A DNA stretch of 6,736 nucleotides, taken from NCBI GenBank assembly GCA_943914745.1, contig CALUDF010000176.1, positions 1-6,736 on the forward strand, read 5' to 3'. Position 1 is the stretch's first letter; each line of letters starts with the position of its first letter. A model generated the notes under the pieces. The model had not been told where the DNA came from. It did not search any database and worked only from the letters and a program-made list of their open reading frames with translations. Origin of the DNA: an uncultured Bacteriovorax sp. (GTDB taxonomy: Bacteria > Bdellovibrionota > Bacteriovoracia > Bacteriovoracales > Bacteriovoracaceae). Made by a program: the position numbers and the translations under genes. Below are positions 6,416 to 6,736 of the stretch, piece after piece.

Positions 6416-6736
6416 GAGGTAATTCGATAACAAAAGATGTGTAAGGGGAAGTTGTGTCGTAATAAAATTTTCCCCGGTGATTTTCAATAATCCCTTTGGA
6501 AATTGAAAGCCCGAGCCCCGTGCCTTTTCCCACTTCTTAAGTTGTAAAAAATGGCATCATAATTTTATCCAGCACTTCAGGATCAATTCCATCACCACTG
6601 TCCGTCACACTGATTTTGCACTTTCCGTCATGCTTAGTGACTTTTATTTCCACCCACTTTTCTTTAAGTGTTTCGACGGCATCATAAGCATTATTGAGCA
6701 GGTTAACCAAAACCTGCAATAGTTCAGCGGCCCTTC
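6408..6736 (-). pseudogene. Histidine kinase C-terminal ATPase domain, interrupted by an in-frame TAA (partial, enters from right edge)
   Basis: The frame enters from the right edge and encodes the HATPase_c (GHKL) domain of a sensor histidine kinase. Motifs in order are AAELLQVLVNLLNNAYDAV (N box; the Asn residues bind Mg-ATP), SVTDSGDGID (G1 box), IMMPFFTT (F box), then TAA at 6537-6539. The same frame continues with EVGKGTGLGLSISKGIIENH (G2 box and following helix) and ends TSFVIELPLT before TAA at 6408-6410. In this family PFFTT is normally followed by Lys, so the stop looks like a one-base AAA-to-TAA change. Reading through would restore a normal C-terminus. As written, the product loses the G2 box and should not bind ATP properly. 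The sensor and dimerisation parts lie outside the window, so the signal is unknown. A sequencing error is an equally good explanation. TAA ends other genes here, so reassignment of TAA is not supported. Confidence 0.8.
6537..6539 (-). other. In-frame TAA stop within the histidine kinase ATPase domain
   Basis: This is the plus-strand triplet tta, read as TAA on the minus strand. It falls directly after PFFTT and directly before EVGKGTGLGL, with no frame change on either side. Forty-two intact sense codons follow it. The codon replaces the usual Lys (AAA) and needs only one A-to-T change. Confidence 0.9.

Noticed and set aside
6188..6487. Minus-strand open frame of 99 codons spanning the flavoenzyme 3' end and kinase tail
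   Set aside because: It is out of frame with the kinase tail, which reads sensibly in the frame ending at 6408, and antisense to the flavoenzyme.
6537..6719. A free-standing 60-residue protein starting at a TTG in the kinase N box
   Set aside because: The frame is open beyond that codon to the window edge and reads AAELL before it, so this is the inside of a kinase domain and not a small gene.

Overview
The window (about 43% GC by eye) is ordinary, gene-dense bacterial chromosome with no RNA genes, insertion sequences, CRISPR array or phage genes visible. The gene content suggests a Bdellovibrionota / Bacteriovoracia-like bacterium (Bacteriovorax, Peredibacter and relatives). That is an inference from a bacterial SUV3-type helicase, a DUF455 ferritin-like protein, a secreted M28 aminopeptidase and moderate-to-low GC; no marker gene is present to prove it.

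Layout. Four genes read leftward from a divergent intergenic region at 5280-5425: a secreted zinc aminopeptidase of family M28 (5279-4068), a large SUV3-like DExH RNA helicase with a C-terminal zinc ribbon and basic tail (4019-1362, TTG start), a DUF455 ferritin-like protein (1358-543), and the N-terminal 181 residues of a probable ATP-grasp protein that runs off the left edge (543-1). Gaps are 48 bp, 3 bp and a 1-bp overlap (TAATG). The last three genes therefore look like one translationally coupled unit, with the peptidase probably co-transcribed. Rightward from the same intergenic region reads an FMN-dependent nitronate monooxygenase-like enzyme (5426-6415). Its 3' end overlaps, tail to tail, the 3' end of a leftward histidine kinase gene that enters from the right edge.

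Functional picture. The helicase, ferritin-like protein and ATP-grasp protein are packed tightly enough to suggest a shared role, perhaps RNA metabolism plus a modification or ligation chemistry, but nothing in the sequence proves this. The peptidase is an exported degradative enzyme and need not be functionally linked. The nitronate monooxygenase-like gene has its own upstream region.

The most unusual direct observation is in the histidine kinase. Its ATP-binding domain is interrupted by an in-frame TAA (6537-6539) exactly where the family usually has Lys, between the F box and the G2 box. The reading frame then continues intact for 42 more sense codons to a natural stop. It is a fresh nonsense mutation, a sequencing error or, less likely, a readthrough site.
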